The notes beneath the pieces were generated by a model, which worked only from the letters and a program-made list of their open reading frames with translations, was not told the origin of the DNA and did not search any database. From Giardia muris (Eukaryota; Fornicata; Diplomonadida; Hexamitidae): a stretch of DNA of 64,000 bases. Location of the stretch: NCBI GenBank assembly GCA_006247105.1, contig CM016926.1:868001-932000 (forward strand). The letters run 5' to 3'. Every line of letters starts with the position of its first letter. Position 1 is the first letter of the stretch. The position numbers and the translations under genes were made by a program. Of the stretch, positions 44,440 through 52,968 are shown in pieces.

Positions 44440-46191
44440 TCAGTCTGCATACTGGGGACGCTTCTTCTTGCTCTTCCGGATAACGAGAGGGGCGACAGTG
44501 GTGGGCTGGGGGTTGTTTTCGATATCGATCGACTCAAGAAAAGCGTCATGGGTGGCCTGGGCGCTAGTCTTTGTCGTGGCAGGCTTCCGCGCCCAGTCTT
44601 TAGTGTTCTGTGCGGTGGTAGCCTCGACTTTGGATTTGGCTTGGTCAATGGATGGCGAAGGTTGAACCGGTGGGACCGGCGTAGCTGAGGGAATGGTTAT
44701 GGATATGAGGGAAGGCGCCGAGGGGAAGCCAGCTAGATCGTCCATATGGCCGAAGTCGGCTAGAGACATCTTGGAGATATCTTCCGGTTCAGATGTGTGT
44801 TGTTGTGGTGTAGGGACAATAGAATCCATGTCCTTAGGCTTTTCAATAGCGGGTTGGGTCGTCTCTTCCTCATGACTTTGCGTCTTTGGCTTCTTCTTAA
44901 TCCGGATCTTGACACCAAGATTTGCTGCTAACCGCTCTTCCAGTTGTGTTCTAGTTAAAGGTATGGAGACGCCAGGCCTCTGTGGGGGTGGGGGATGCGA
45001 TGGTGTGAGGATATGCTGAAGGGTAGCTTGAATAGAGGTGGGTTTATCGACGGAGAGTGAGCTAGGAGTTTGATAGGCGGCTGTGGGAAGGGGCTCCACA
45101 GGGGTGATGGGAGAGGTAATAGAGTCAGCCTCTCGATGCCGCATCAAGAGTTCGGTGGCAGGATTATATTCTTCAGTGGGGCTAATGGCATCTATCGACC
45201 GCGCTCTGGCCTCCTCCTTGGCTGTCTTCAGTGAGTTTGCTATGGCTAGCTTCATATGCATCTGAAAGAGGACATCATCATCAACAGCGGGAGTATGGCC
45301 GGCGCGTCTTCGGAAGGTGTGTGCCTCATGGAGATCCGCAGCCCGATTGCTAATACTAAAGCGAGCTAACATAACTTCCTGGGTCACATCCCGTCGCTTT
45401 CGCGCCTTCCCTTTGAAAAGCCGAAGCTGGTGCTGTTCCAGTTCTTGTTGAGTGAACATCGTCGGGTGGTGTTCAACTTGGTGCTGTAAGAGTTCGTCCT
45501 TGGTGGCAAACGCTATCAATACGTCGCGGCATGTAGGATGATCACAGGCATAATGATCCGTCGACATATGTTCGACTAAGGCGGCCTTATCGAGCCAGAA
45601 GGAGTCTGCAATCCCTCCAGCACGACATAGCTCACATCTGTGATGCAACATGAGCATATGGTCATTATACGCATCTCGGTCATACTGGCTCTTCTGACAA
45701 AGGGGACAGACCGGATGCAGAGCCTTATGCTCTATGAGCTCAAGTTTCGAGTACAATGGTTGGTCTTGAAGGAAACATGGTTTTGAATCCAAGCACGTAG
45801 GGCAATAGTGCTTCCCATGTTCTGTGCGCATATGCTCCTTAAGAAGCCCTTTAGAGCCCAATTCCACGCTACATAACGGGCAGGGTGGAATATCGAAGAG
45901 GTTAACGTTGTGCATGACTGACGAATGGATATGTGCCTTATAACGCGAGATGAAAGTGAACCCGGCCTGGCGTCTGGAACGGTCGCTAATGACCAGTTCA
46001 CGAAGAGAAGACTCTGAGAACATAGCCAGCGGATAGATCAAAGTCACCGTAATGGGTTCGGAACAGTGAAGACACTTGTCCCGCTGGCAGCTGAGGCGGT
46101 TGATCAAGTAGCACTTGTAACAGGTCGTGTGGAGGCAGGGGTGAGTCGCACCCACGTCATAGTCGTCCGCGCAGATGATGCAGACCGCCAT
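44440..46191 (-). CDS. ZNF598/Hel2-like RING zinc-finger E3 ubiquitin ligase
   Basis: A 583-residue protein. The N-terminal RING (about 4-43: CIICADDYDVGATHPC, CYKCYLINRLSC, CLHC) is followed by the diagnostic ZNF598/Hel2 array of C2H2-like fingers: CPLCSVELGSKGLLKEHMRTEH, YCPTCLDSKPCFL, HPVCPLCQKSQYDRDAYNDHM, HHRCELCRAGG and YACDHPTCRDVLIAFATKDELLQH. The family ubiquitinates 40S proteins on collided ribosomes and starts ribosome-associated quality control. The C-terminal half is low-complexity with proline and basic stretches, as in homologues. Its ATG lies 6 bp from the divergent ATG at 46198. Confidence 0.85.
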   Translation of the reverse strand: MAVCIICADDYDVGATHPCLHTTCYKCYLINRLSCQRDKCLHCSEPITVTLIYPLAMFSESSLRELVISDRSRRQAGFTFISRYKAHIHSSVMHNVNLFDIPPCPLCSVELGSKGLLKEHMRTEHGKHYCPTCLDSKPCFLQDQPLYSKLELIEHKALHPVCPLCQKSQYDRDAYNDHMLMLHHRCELCRAGGIADSFWLDKAALVEHMSTDHYACDHPTCRDVLIAFATKDELLQHQVEHHPTMFTQQELEQHQLRLFKGKARKRRDVTQEVMLARFSISNRAADLHEAHTFRRRAGHTPAVDDDVLFQMHMKLAIANSLKTAKEEARARSIDAISPTEEYNPATELLMRHREADSITSPITPVEPLPTAAYQTPSSLSVDKPTSIQATLQHILTPSHPPPPQRPGVSIPLTRTQLEERLAANLGVKIRIKKKPKTQSHEEETTQPAIEKPKDMDSIVPTPQQHTSEPEDISKMSLADFGHMDDLAGFPSAPSLISITIPSATPVPPVQPSPSIDQAKSKVEATTAQNTKDWARKPATTKTSAQATHDAFLESIDIENNPQPTTVAPLVIRKSKKKRPQYAD

Positions 46192-46197
46192 TTAAAA
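46192..46197. promoter_or_regulatory. Six-base bidirectional start region
   Basis: Two divergent ATGs are separated by TTAAAA only (CATTTAAAAATG). Transcription in each direction must start within or inside the other gene's first codons, unless one uses a more distant site. Confidence 0.6.
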
Positions 46198-46665
46198 ATG
46201 ACAGTCCCAGAACTGGCACCAGTCCAGCTCCCGCTCCAACGGCTCCTGGTCCTCGACAACGCCGACCGGCCGAACACGTATTACGACACGACCTTTGTGG
46301 CAAACGCCCCGGGCGGATCACCCGAGTCCATTCACGCTCTCCTCTCGGCGGCGATCAAGCTAACTTTGCGGCTGGATGAGCCCGTGGACGTACAGCAGAT
46401 CAACCTGGGGGCGGGGGCGGCGAGCCAGGTCGCGGTCTTCCACCGGAGAACAAAAGAAATTTGTGCCATTGCCATTATGTCATATCCAGTCATGGACAAG
46501 GCGGCGGTCTGCGATATGCTTTGCAAGCTTACGGAGCTCGAGCCTTCCGCCCTCACCACCCGGCAGATCGACGAGATCCGGCGTGCGTCGATGGCGAAGT
46601 TCCTGTCACGAGAACAAAGGAAGCTCCTGGAAGCGAGGTGTTTACCAACGGAACCGGAGACCTAA
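46198..46665 (+). CDS. Hypothetical protein
   Basis: A 155-residue protein from ATG 46198 (after TTAAAA). The middle (QINLGAGAASQVAVFHRR and EICAIAIMSYPVMDK) has alternating hydrophobic strands suggesting a compact alpha/beta fold; the C-terminus is helical and basic. No family recognised. It converges on the proteasome beta2 gene with stop codons that overlap (CTAA). A link to proteasome assembly is only suggested by position. Confidence 0.75.
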   Translation: MTVPELAPVQLPLQRLLVLDNADRPNTYYDTTFVANAPGGSPESIHALLSAAIKLTLRLDEPVDVQQINLGAGAASQVAVFHRRTKEICAIAIMSYPVMDKAAVCDMLCKLTELEPSALTTRQIDEIRRASMAKFLSREQRKLLEARCLPTEPET

Positions 46666-47408
46666 GCGTCCGGATAGGTGCCACGAGGCCTTTGGGCGGA
46701 TAGCGTCCCAGGCTGTGCGATGACGTGTCGAACGTCAGTGGTCCCATCAAGTCGAATGATGACCACATCGATGTTGCTCCCTGACCCAAGGTCGTTGAGG
46801 ATGCCGGCCTCGATGGCCTTGCAAGCGCACCTGACCGCATCCTCCTCCTCCATCTCCGCACGCCAATACTTTTCCAACATCGCTTGGGCAGCTAGTGACC
46901 CAGAGCCTTGGGTCACGAACGGCAATGGGTTCACGGACCCGTGAGCGTCAATGCTGCAGAGGTGTGCCCCCTTATAATCGACTCCCCCCAGGATAACATA
47001 TGCAGAAACATACCCCAAGTGATTAAAGAGGTGGTTCGATATGACGGAGACGGCGGACTGGACTAAGGGCTCGCGCCCGGTTTTGTACTCGTGGAGGCGT
47101 AAGCTCGATGCAGCTAGCCTTCCTACCATCAACGTATCTGCCGCCGTCCCAGACCCCGCCATATACATCCGGTCTGTGATGCGGGCGATCTTCTTCTTGT
47201 TCTTGTTGGCGACAACAGGGCCCGCCGTCGAGCGTGTGTCTGCCGCGAGAATGACACCACTCTTGTAAACCAAGCCAGTGATCGTCGTCCCCGTCTTGGT
47301 GAAGTTGCTCGTGCACGTCTCCAGGAAGGCGGGCGGGAGCTGGGCGTTACGCTTGCAGTTGTCAAAGTTGAAGGGGGTCAGTTTCATAAGGTCAGCTACC
47401 GATTCCAT
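46662..47408 (-). CDS. 20S proteasome beta2-type subunit
   Basis: A 248-residue protein. A 40-residue propeptide ends in KTG and the mature catalytic threonine is T41 (TTITGLVYKSGVILAADTRS). The supporting residues are visible: the aspartate in AADTR, the lysine region KNKKKIARI and the GSGTAADT and GSGSLAAQAML loops. The order and the TTxxGxVY opening fit beta2 (PSMB7/Pup1), which gives trypsin-like activity. It acts in the 20S core. Upstream ACATAGATGG is preceded by an A-run further out. Confidence 0.93.
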   Translation of the reverse strand: MESVADLMKLTPFNFDNCKRNAQLPPAFLETCTSNFTKTGTTITGLVYKSGVILAADTRSTAGPVVANKNKKKIARITDRMYMAGSGTAADTLMVGRLAASSLRLHEYKTGREPLVQSAVSVISNHLFNHLGYVSAYVILGGVDYKGAHLCSIDAHGSVNPLPFVTQGSGSLAAQAMLEKYWRAEMEEEDAVRCACKAIEAGILNDLGSGSNIDVVIIRLDGTTDVRHVIAQPGTLSAQRPRGTYPDA

Positions 47409-47467
47409 CTATGGCCCTTTTTTTAAGCAGTTCTCCTCATCATCTTCATTGAGTCCAGCGAGTCCAT

Positions 47468-49126
47468 TCACTTCTGTTGAGTTCCGACAAGGTTCTGAAG
47501 GGTCTCTAGAAGGGGCGCATCCGAGTTCGCTAGCCGAAGGATGGGGAGCTCTTGAGCATCAGCTTCCAAAGGTAAGTCCAGAAGTTGATCAACGTCGGTA
47601 CGGATGGGTGCGCAATGGATAGGGAGCTCACGTGCCATGGCGGGGACGTTTCCGATCAGTCTCCGGATCATGGAGATGTTAAAGAGCTCATCAGGAGGCT
47701 GATAGATGTATGGATATTCGTTCGATGAGTATTGAGAAAGAACCGATTCGGAACTGGTTTCGCGAACTGGGATCTGGGTGTCGACGATGTGTGCTGCAAA
47801 CGCAGACTCCAGAGCATCATACTCGGAACCAAGCTTCTCGGAAAGTTGTGAGGATGCTCTTTGCAGGATTCCATTATAAAGGGCAGATTCTGGGTCTGCT
47901 TGACTCCCGCCAGCCGAATGGGTATAGCGGGTGAAGGTATGTTCCGACCCTGCTAAGGAGCTAGGGATTCGTCTACCTGGTGAGAAGGCCTTTCCTTGAT
48001 GGAAGATAACAGAATCTACAGGCTTGGCAGTAGTGAAGAGGTCAGCCTCATCTTCATGAGGGTCTTGATATGTAGCTGAATCCCTAGCAGTATCAAACCC
48101 AACTTCATGTAGATCGTGTGTGTCTTGCACATCTTGCATATCTTGCATATCCGTTACACGTAATAATGGGTTTGGATCTCTCTCGGTTTGAATGATTGGA
48201 TTAGCGGTGGAACACAGCCTAGCGAACTCCTCGTCTTGACCCAAGGCGGTACGGATCAGGCTACGAACGCTCTCGCTAAGACTAACATAAGGAGCGCATG
48301 GCTCTGTCCAAACAGCTAGGACGATTTTGAGGTCATCAATATTGAAGTCGCTACGGGTTTGTGAACAGACGCACTGTCCACGGGAATCGTAGAAGCCATT
48401 GGTGACTCGACGCGTATCTACGTAATAACGGACTCCAATTCCATAAGCGTGGTCATTAACGAAGTTTCCGACGAAAACATCTCCATTAGGGAAGATGAGC
48501 CTTCCTAAGCCATGACAACGGTCTGCATTCCAGTTTCCTTTATAAACGCACCCGAAAGGATACTTGGACGGTAAAACGGTGACGCGTGCCTCATCTTTAT
48601 GCACTCCTGGAACCAAACTTGTACGCATATAATCAGAGTAGATAGTCAGATGCTTCTCTCCTAGGGGGTTATCCTTGAAACGCTCCAATTCCTTTGCATG
48701 TTCTTCGCGTGCAAGTAAGATATTCTCTTGATTAATAGTTTCAGGATAGAAGTGACAACCAAAGCCTGAGCGAAGCCCTTGATGCCATTGGCCCTCATAA
48801 CGTTCATTAGGGCCATAGAAGTACTTCCCAAACCCGTGCCTTTCCCCCTTCATCCAGTATCCAGCATACACAAGAGTGAACTCTGATGAGGAATCTGGAG
48901 CCTCAGGAATCGTCTTCTTCTGATGCTTCTTCTTCTTCGTGACGGCAGAATAGAACTCTCCATAGCCGTGCGGGAGGTTGTTAGCCCACTCTCCGGTATA
49001 ACAATCCCCATTCGGATACACGTGCGTCCCATACCCATGACGTAACGAGTTGTACCACGTCCCCTTGTACGCAGACCCATCTGGGGAGAAGATCGCTCGT
49101 ACCGTCGAAATCCCTGGTAAGGCCAT
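47468..49126 (-). CDS. MORN-repeat protein
   Basis: A 552-residue protein. MORN units (YxGxWxxxxxHGxGxxxxxxG) fill about 15-130 and again 190-250: YKGTWYNSLRHGYGTHVYPNG, YTGEWANNLPHGYGEFY, YEGQWHQGLRSGFGCHFY and YKGNWNADRCHGLGRLIFPNG. The rest is acidic and probably disordered. MORN proteins in Giardia sit at the median body, basal bodies and membrane-cytoskeleton contacts. A short DNA repeat at 48124-48150 codes a QDM-type tandem in the disordered part. Confidence 0.9.
   Translation of the reverse strand: MALPGISTVRAIFSPDGSAYKGTWYNSLRHGYGTHVYPNGDCYTGEWANNLPHGYGEFYSAVTKKKKHQKKTIPEAPDSSSEFTLVYAGYWMKGERHGFGKYFYGPNERYEGQWHQGLRSGFGCHFYPETINQENILLAREEHAKELERFKDNPLGEKHLTIYSDYMRTSLVPGVHKDEARVTVLPSKYPFGCVYKGNWNADRCHGLGRLIFPNGDVFVGNFVNDHAYGIGVRYYVDTRRVTNGFYDSRGQCVCSQTRSDFNIDDLKIVLAVWTEPCAPYVSLSESVRSLIRTALGQDEEFARLCSTANPIIQTERDPNPLLRVTDMQDMQDVQDTHDLHEVGFDTARDSATYQDPHEDEADLFTTAKPVDSVIFHQGKAFSPGRRIPSSLAGSEHTFTRYTHSAGGSQADPESALYNGILQRASSQLSEKLGSEYDALESAFAAHIVDTQIPVRETSSESVLSQYSSNEYPYIYQPPDELFNISMIRRLIGNVPAMARELPIHCAPIRTDVDQLLDLPLEADAQELPILRLANSDAPLLETLQNLVGTQQK
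48124..48150. repeat. Three tandem 9-bp units
   Basis: CTTGCACAT, CTTGCATAT, CTTGCATAT in frame within the MORN gene's disordered region, adding a triplet of similar tripeptides. A likely slippage hotspot. Confidence 0.7.
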
Positions 49127-49173
49127 TGAGTCTACAGAGTTTTACATACCCAGGTTATCGAAGCATCGTAGGC

Positions 49174-49812
49174 TCACTTCTTCCCCTTAGCGTTCCCCAT
49201 CACGGGGTCTCCACGCTTCTTCATTAGGTAGATGTAATAGTACTCATCAGGTGCCGTGTTGTCAAGAAGTTTCGGTTTGGGGGTCTCACGTATCTCAATG
49301 TCCCAATCAAGAGAATCTTGGGTGAAAAAGACCATACGCATGTCCGGGTTCGCGTAGCTGACGCAAATGTAATATCCTTGAGGCTTGAGGACGCGAAAGA
49401 TCTGCTCAAGAGCCTTCGTACTGGTCTCCTTCCCATTCTCCCCACAAAGAAGGGAGTCCAACGTCCCCTTATCAATGACCACGTCGAATGCCGCGTCCGG
49501 ATACGTCAGGTCCATGACGCTCATGACTGTGAACTCGCACCCCTTGCGATCCCCAACCAGTCCTTGCATCCTGCGCACGATGACCTGGGAGACGTCGATC
49601 GAGACTATGTCCTTGATTCCGGCGTCCGGGTCATCGTACAGGTTGAAGGAGAGCTCCGACGACCCGGCACCGACGACAAGACAACGTCCGTTCTTCGGGA
49701 GGACGTCCTGGATCTTGGGGCGAAGGTCCGAGTACCGCTGGTACCACTCGAATATCTCCGTATCGGCTTGATAGCGCTGATCCCAGTACTCAGGAAGGTG
49801 ATAGGACGTCAT
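49174..49812 (-). CDS. EEF1AKMT4/METTL13-type methyltransferase
   Basis: A 212-residue class I SAM-dependent methyltransferase. Start 49812 follows ACACAAAAAATG. The opening LPEYWDQRYQ and EIFEWYQRYSDL are characteristic of the EEF1AKMT4/METTL13 N-domain group; the SAM motif is CLVVGAGSSELS (44-55), with IVSIDVSQVIV as motif II and FDVVIDKGTLDSLLCG as the catalytic DKG/EKGTLD signature. Close relatives methylate lysine on elongation factor eEF1A, which makes that the likely substrate here. Length is near that of EEF1AKMT4. Confidence 0.85.
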   Translation of the reverse strand: MTSYHLPEYWDQRYQADTEIFEWYQRYSDLRPKIQDVLPKNGRCLVVGAGSSELSFNLYDDPDAGIKDIVSIDVSQVIVRRMQGLVGDRKGCEFTVMSVMDLTYPDAAFDVVIDKGTLDSLLCGENGKETSTKALEQIFRVLKPQGYYICVSYANPDMRMVFFTQDSLDWDIEIRETPKPKLLDNTAPDEYYYIYLMKKRGDPVMGNAKGKK

Positions 49813-50078
49813 TTTTTGTGTATTCCAAACACGGGGACTATAATAGAACTTCACCGTATCCTCATGTTATCGGGTGTACTGCTTGAAGTCTTACCATCGA
49901 GCTATGCGTCTCTCCTCTCGCATGCTTTAGATCCGTCTCCGCTCGATCCGTTCTGATGTAGAGGGCCCGAATAGTTGAAGTCATTCTCCTCAACCTTCTC
50001 ATTGAGATAAGGTGATACCCGCAGCCTTCACCATGGAAGGCACAGTAGGTACAGTAGGAATAGGGTTCACAGCGGCAA

Positions 50079-50765
50079 TCATACAAGAGAGTATAGAAGG
50101 TGCATGAGGAAATAAGTTCCACCATACCAAACCGTCAGCTTCAAGCCGTGCTTTGCGGCTGCGAGGCCAAAGGCAAGCTTCGTTCGCTTATAAACCAGGA
50201 CATGGAGCATGAAGAGCAAGGATGTACTCAAACTTAATAGGGTCATGAACCTCATACGGTAATGGACGTAGATTATCTCGGATGGCTCCTTGATGATGCC
50301 AAGAAGCGTGAAGATACGCCCATAGACCGTGTAGAAGACGGTAGACGCAATTACCGACGTCTTGGCCTGCTGTTGCGATTGATGGAAGAGAGCCGAGATG
50401 ATGGCAAGAAGGATCCCAAGGAGCGTTATCCCTTTGGTCCAACGTATAAGCCCAGGAGATGGCGAGTCCATAGGATGGGCTGTTCCAAATGACGTAGTCA
50501 TTCTAAGGAGCTCGTTCCAACCAGGGACTGAACGTAAGGCGGATTGAAGCATCTCGGCGTTATCCTGTGGAATCATTGAGTGGTCGACTTGACTCGTGGA
50601 CGATCGCAACCGAACATCTTCACGCTGATAGTACTCTTCCGGCATCGTCACACGGTCGACGGTCGTCCCCTGGACGATCGCCATCCTATCCTTGCTCGTC
50701 TGCCGAAGGCGCTCGTTCCGCAGGCGCTTCATCTCGGCTAGTTCCTCCGGAGTACGAGCCGGCAT
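50079..50765 (-). CDS. Hypothetical membrane protein with charged N-terminus
   Basis: A 228-residue protein from ATG 50765 (GGTGTAAAAAGATGCC). The N-terminal 100 residues are charged and helical (TPEELAEMKRLRNERLRQTS). Hydrophobic segments near 105-125 (GITLLGILLAIISALF), 135-155, 170-190 (FMTLLSLSTSLLFMLHVLVY) and 205-225 suggest four spans. No family recognised. The 266-bp gap downstream (49813-50078) shows no gene. Confidence 0.75.
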   Translation of the reverse strand: MPARTPEELAEMKRLRNERLRQTSKDRMAIVQGTTVDRVTMPEEYYQREDVRLRSSTSQVDHSMIPQDNAEMLQSALRSVPGWNELLRMTTSFGTAHPMDSPSPGLIRWTKGITLLGILLAIISALFHQSQQQAKTSVIASTVFYTVYGRIFTLLGIIKEPSEIIYVHYRMRFMTLLSLSTSLLFMLHVLVYKRTKLAFGLAAAKHGLKLTVWYGGTYFLMHLLYSLV

Positions 50766-50784
50766 CTTTTTACACCTTCCTTCA

Positions 50785-52959
50785 TCACTTCTCAACAGCA
50801 CTACACTCCCATAGCTTCATGAGGCCCTCGGCGTTCGAGGGTCGCCGTTCCGAAGGTAACTGAGAATGTCCTGATGAGACCAAGGATGGAGCTTCACCAT
50901 GAGAGGGTTGGTAGATGTTTGCAGCAAAGGCCTCCATGACGGTCGAGTTAGTGACGGTAGGAGTCAAACGGCCATCCTCCGAGGCTGGGTAGGAAGTTCC
51001 ATTGACCGTGCTTAGTCCTGCTAGGACTGAGCTCCCCAAGGGTACTTTCGCCGGTGAGTTGTGTAATGGAGTAGGTAACACCAAGGCTTGCCGGATATCC
51101 GCAACAATATCGGCCTTCATCCGATGAAGCTCCTCTCGAACAATACCGCGAATCTGATCGAGCAGCTTGTTGGTGGTGAGGTCCGGCTGCTGTTGTAGCC
51201 GTATAACTGAGGCGTCGGTCTGGTGGCGGGCTGCATGCTCGGCCACCCCCTTATGCACGGCCTCCGCGAACGTGGACATGATCGAATCGTTTCGACTGTA
51301 GAGTTCGTTCAGGACGTCGTTCGCGAGCGCGATCGTATGCGAGACCATTTGGGAGCGGAAGAAGGACGCAGAGTACATCTGCTTGAAGACCTCTCCAAAG
51401 AGGGTCCTATATTCTGCAAGCATCCCATTCAACTCGGCAGTCCGAGAGGTCACTTGGTCCTGATGTTGTTGGAAGTCTGCACGCAATGAATTCAACTCCT
51501 CGGTAAAGGAGCGATAATTTGTGGCCTGTGGAGACAAGACCTTCAATAATGAGTCCTGGGAGGCAAGTAGCCTCTGGTACTCACCCACAATCGTGTCAAG
51601 AACCTGACGGAAGTCCAGAATGCGTTCCATCAATTGATCCTCCTTGGTATGTACTGAAATGGTCACTGGTGATGGTGTGGTTGTTCCACCAAGGTCATCG
51701 TTAGGGATATCTAGGTCAGGGACGGAGAAGGACTTCTGTGGCATGAAATTAAGAGGGTAGTGATCGCGAAACCCGGCTATCGTCGAGGCGGGATCATGTG
51801 AATGTTCATCTCGACCATGAAGAAGACATGAGATCTTCCGGCCCTCATCTATGAAGGTGTCCATAACACTCGTCAGCTTCTGGACGCGTTCTTCCAGATA
51901 GTCTCCTGCACGGGAGATCATCTCCAAGCCCTTGTTACAGATCTCGAGGGATTGCGTCATGCTTCCTTGCCCGGCGTCGATCAGCTTCGAGAGCTTCCCA
52001 CCGGCATTAACGATCTGTTCCTTGATCTCCGCGATTAAAGAGTGGATTCTACTATCCGCACTCCCTCCAGCAGAGTCCGTATATGCAGCTATAATGCTGA
52101 GCATCTCCTTCATCTTCCCAACGACCCCATTGACCATAGAGATGGCGGTATCTCTTCCTTGTTGATCCGGATGATTTAAGGACATCGCAGGAGTGGGGGC
52201 GGTCATCACTGAGACTGTTGAAAGAGCACGCGGTTCCCTGGCCTCGATAGTTGCCGTAGGGACAACGACCTTCTCCAAAGATGATTCCTCCTCTATTGTC
52301 TCATCCGAGATCTTTGAATGGATGCCCATATCGCTCAGGCCCGAAGGCCCGACTATCTGAAGCCCTCCAGTAATACTTTCGCTCGCCCGAGTAGTGCTTG
52401 GCACCTCATGCGTTGTGGTCTCATGGGTCGTACTAGTAGGGCATGACGAATTCCCTTCATCCGTCACAAACTTCATGGGGGACGATATCATCTCTGCTGG
52501 GTCGGACTCACATGGCTCTTCAAACGAGACATTCTTTGACACGACTTGCGAGTCCACGGGCGTATAGTCCAGGCCGTAAAAGCTCACATCGGCGGTGTAC
52601 GGGAAGTCGCTCTGTCCAATCCTCATGTCGTCCAGGTCGACTCCGTTCTGAGCGAGAGCTAAGAGACGAAGGAGATGAAGGAAGTCTTGAAGCCTAAAGT
52701 TCTGCTTGTGCTTCCCAACCGTCCGGTCCCAGATGTTAGAGAGCTGTGCCTTCCCCAGGGTACTCGACCAGAGGAAGTCAACCATCGCCTTGGGTGGGAG
52801 GGCTCGTAGCTCAATATCGTCCTTACACTCGGATAGACTCGAGTTGGCCCCGGGCTCCCCACCGGTCTGCTCCCTGATGATGTGGCGGAAGATCTTGGCG
52901 CCACTGCATCTCTCCTGTTCGGAGTAGAGAGAGAGCGGAGTACTGGGAGCCCCAGGCAT
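50785..52959 (-). CDS. EH-domain protein with coiled coil
   Basis: A 724-residue protein. Residues about 15-115 look like an Eps15-homology (EH) domain, a degenerate EF-hand pair: SGAKIFRHI, LRALPPKAMVDFLWSS, LGKAQLSNIWDRTVG, FRLQDFLHLLRLLALAQNG. The middle is low-complexity and about 260-600 is helical/coiled coil. EH proteins bind NPF motifs and act in endocytosis; Giardia takes up material through peripheral vacuoles, where this could act. The calcium loops seem incomplete. ATG 52959 faces the WD40 gene ATG with only 9 bp between. Confidence 0.7.
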   Translation of the reverse strand: MPGAPSTPLSLYSEQERCSGAKIFRHIIREQTGGEPGANSSLSECKDDIELRALPPKAMVDFLWSSTLGKAQLSNIWDRTVGKHKQNFRLQDFLHLLRLLALAQNGVDLDDMRIGQSDFPYTADVSFYGLDYTPVDSQVVSKNVSFEEPCESDPAEMISSPMKFVTDEGNSSCPTSTTHETTTHEVPSTTRASESITGGLQIVGPSGLSDMGIHSKISDETIEEESSLEKVVVPTATIEAREPRALSTVSVMTAPTPAMSLNHPDQQGRDTAISMVNGVVGKMKEMLSIIAAYTDSAGGSADSRIHSLIAEIKEQIVNAGGKLSKLIDAGQGSMTQSLEICNKGLEMISRAGDYLEERVQKLTSVMDTFIDEGRKISCLLHGRDEHSHDPASTIAGFRDHYPLNFMPQKSFSVPDLDIPNDDLGGTTTPSPVTISVHTKEDQLMERILDFRQVLDTIVGEYQRLLASQDSLLKVLSPQATNYRSFTEELNSLRADFQQHQDQVTSRTAELNGMLAEYRTLFGEVFKQMYSASFFRSQMVSHTIALANDVLNELYSRNDSIMSTFAEAVHKGVAEHAARHQTDASVIRLQQQPDLTTNKLLDQIRGIVREELHRMKADIVADIRQALVLPTPLHNSPAKVPLGSSVLAGLSTVNGTSYPASEDGRLTPTVTNSTVMEAFAANIYQPSHGEAPSLVSSGHSQLPSERRPSNAEGLMKLWECSAVEK

Positions 52960-52968
52960 TTTTTGAGC
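52960..52968. promoter_or_regulatory. Nine-base bidirectional start region
   Basis: TTTTTGAGC separates the ATGs of the EH-domain gene (minus) and the WD40 gene (plus). A later in-frame ATG at 52981 could widen this to 21 bp. Confidence 0.55.

Noticed and set aside
49892..49904. A-box-like TAGCTCGATGGTA on the minus strand, suggesting a tRNA
   Set aside because: The D-stem does not pair and no T-arm (GGTTCGANTCC) or acceptor stem follows.
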